DNA from: Otis tarda
Taxonomy: Eukaryota; Chordata; Aves; Otidiformes; Otididae
Reading direction: 5' to 3'
Assembly (NCBI GenBank): GCA_026413225.1
Contig: CM048552.1
Coordinates: forward strand, 62,015,001 to 62,079,000
Length of the DNA: 64,000 nt
How positions within the stretch are numbered: the first letter of the stretch is position 1; each line of letters starts with the position of its first letter. The notes beneath the pieces are model-generated. The model worked only from the letters and a program-made list of their open reading frames with translations. It made no database searches and had not been told where the DNA came from. This document shows positions 63,240-64,000 of the stretch, piece by piece. The translations under genes were made by a program, and so were the position numbers.

Positions 63240-64000
63240 CTTCAAGAATTAAGACAAAGAGGAGTTACTAATAGAGCATCTTCTCTGAGGAAAAATAAAC
63301 TTGTAGCAATTAATTGCCTGAAGGCTCCAAAATGCAACCTTTCATCACCTCACCCATTGAAGATTTTTCTCAGCGACAAAGGCATGCAGTGTACTGTACC
63401 AGTAACACGCAGCACCAGTTTATGTCCAGTGGGAAGGACTGCCCACCAAGCAAGGAATTAAGAGAGAAAACAGAGTCATTGCCTGACTCTAGACCTTCCA
63501 CCCTTCTGCTGGAAGCAGAGGAGGAATAGTGGGCTCTGTTTCCAGAGTTAGTAAAAGACAAGGGCTACCTGGACAGTGGCCCTTACAGACTCTGTAGTTC
63601 TTATGTCATTGTCACCAATCTGGTGGTTGAAAATGGGCTTTTGAGGAATCTATTTACTTGAAATTATCTCCCCTGCAGTATTCAATTTCCATCACTTCTG
63701 GAGGCCATACTCTCAGCGTTTTTAAGAATGAATATGGACTCTGCAGGCTGAAGCTGAGCTCAGAGTCCAGATAATGCTGGTCTTTCCAGCACTCTTAAAG
63801 TAAATTGCTGGAGAAGAAATCCAAGGTGTGGTACTTTCTCTCCGTGGCAGAAGCTTTGTGGAGGCTGGAAGTTGTGCTCTGCCTGTTCCCAGGTAATAGA
63901 AGCCCTTTCCCCTACTGTACTAGCAGGTTTGTTTGTTAGTTGTCATGTTACATGATTAATGGTAGAGGAGCATGAGAAGCAAACAGCTAAGAAATCCTAG
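63240..64000 (-). other. SPIC: SPIC intron or upstream sequence
   Basis: The remainder of the window. Read on the minus strand, no stretch matches the N-terminal part of Spi-C convincingly, so the upstream coding exons and the promoter probably lie beyond 64000. Confidence 0.6.

Noticed and set aside
62973-63461. 162-codon open frame on the plus strand.
   Set aside because: It overlaps the SPIC penultimate exon in antisense, and its residues match no family. The splice-bounded minus reading explains the sequence.
63370-63561. Minus-strand open frame just upstream of the SPIC exon, containing INW that recalls YNW in the mammalian Spi-C N-terminus.
   Set aside because: Only two or three residues agree, the possible donor (CTG|GTACAG) is weak, and the rest shows no similarity. 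Treated as coincidence.
1-64000. Search for tRNA, rRNA, CRISPR-like arrays, operons or a defence-type gene cluster.
   Set aside because: None was seen. The intron-containing genes and avian repeats show this is a vertebrate chromosome segment.

Overview
The window looks like bird nuclear DNA. It carries several CR1 LINE copies ending in the ATTCTATG-type tail, two solo LTRs of one avian-type endogenous retrovirus family, AT-rich unique sequence, and short coding exons with GT-AG splice sites separated by long introns. I cannot place the species below Aves from this sequence alone. Almost all listed open frames are chance or repeat-derived.

Two protein-coding genes can be identified from their exons, both on the minus strand and both incomplete here. 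SPIC (ETS-family transcription factor Spi-C) has its last coding exon at 59275-59702 and its penultimate coding exon at 63131-63239; earlier exons were not found and probably lie beyond 64000. MYBPC1 (slow skeletal myosin-binding protein C) begins at a TATA promoter near 23814-23822. Its first coding exon (MPEPTKKD) ends at 23667, and a 33-base second exon follows at 4171-4203 after an intron of about 19.5 kb. The rest of MYBPC1 lies to the left of position 1. SPIC upstream of MYBPC1 in the same orientation matches the known neighbours on human 12q23.2, which supports both calls.

Layout: 1-1180 internally deleted CR1; 1698-2879 solo LTR; 2880-4170 MYBPC1 intron with an exon-like stretch on the opposite strand; 4171-4203 MYBPC1 exon 2; 4204-23666 MYBPC1 intron 1 with CR1 fragments and a tiny LTR remnant; 23667-23915 MYBPC1 exon 1 and promoter; 23916-59274 intergenic DNA with old LINE fragments, a second solo LTR (46171-47274) and two CR1 copies in tandem (53670-55485); 59275-63239 the 3' end of SPIC; 63240-64000 the next SPIC intron or upstream sequence.

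I found no rRNA, tRNA, CRISPR, operon or new multi-gene system. The items most worth a second look are the MYBPC1 micro-exon architecture and promoter, the SPIC exon with two possible acceptors, two exon-like open stretches of unknown identity (3044-3100 and 40746-41000), and the nested or tandem CR1 insertions.
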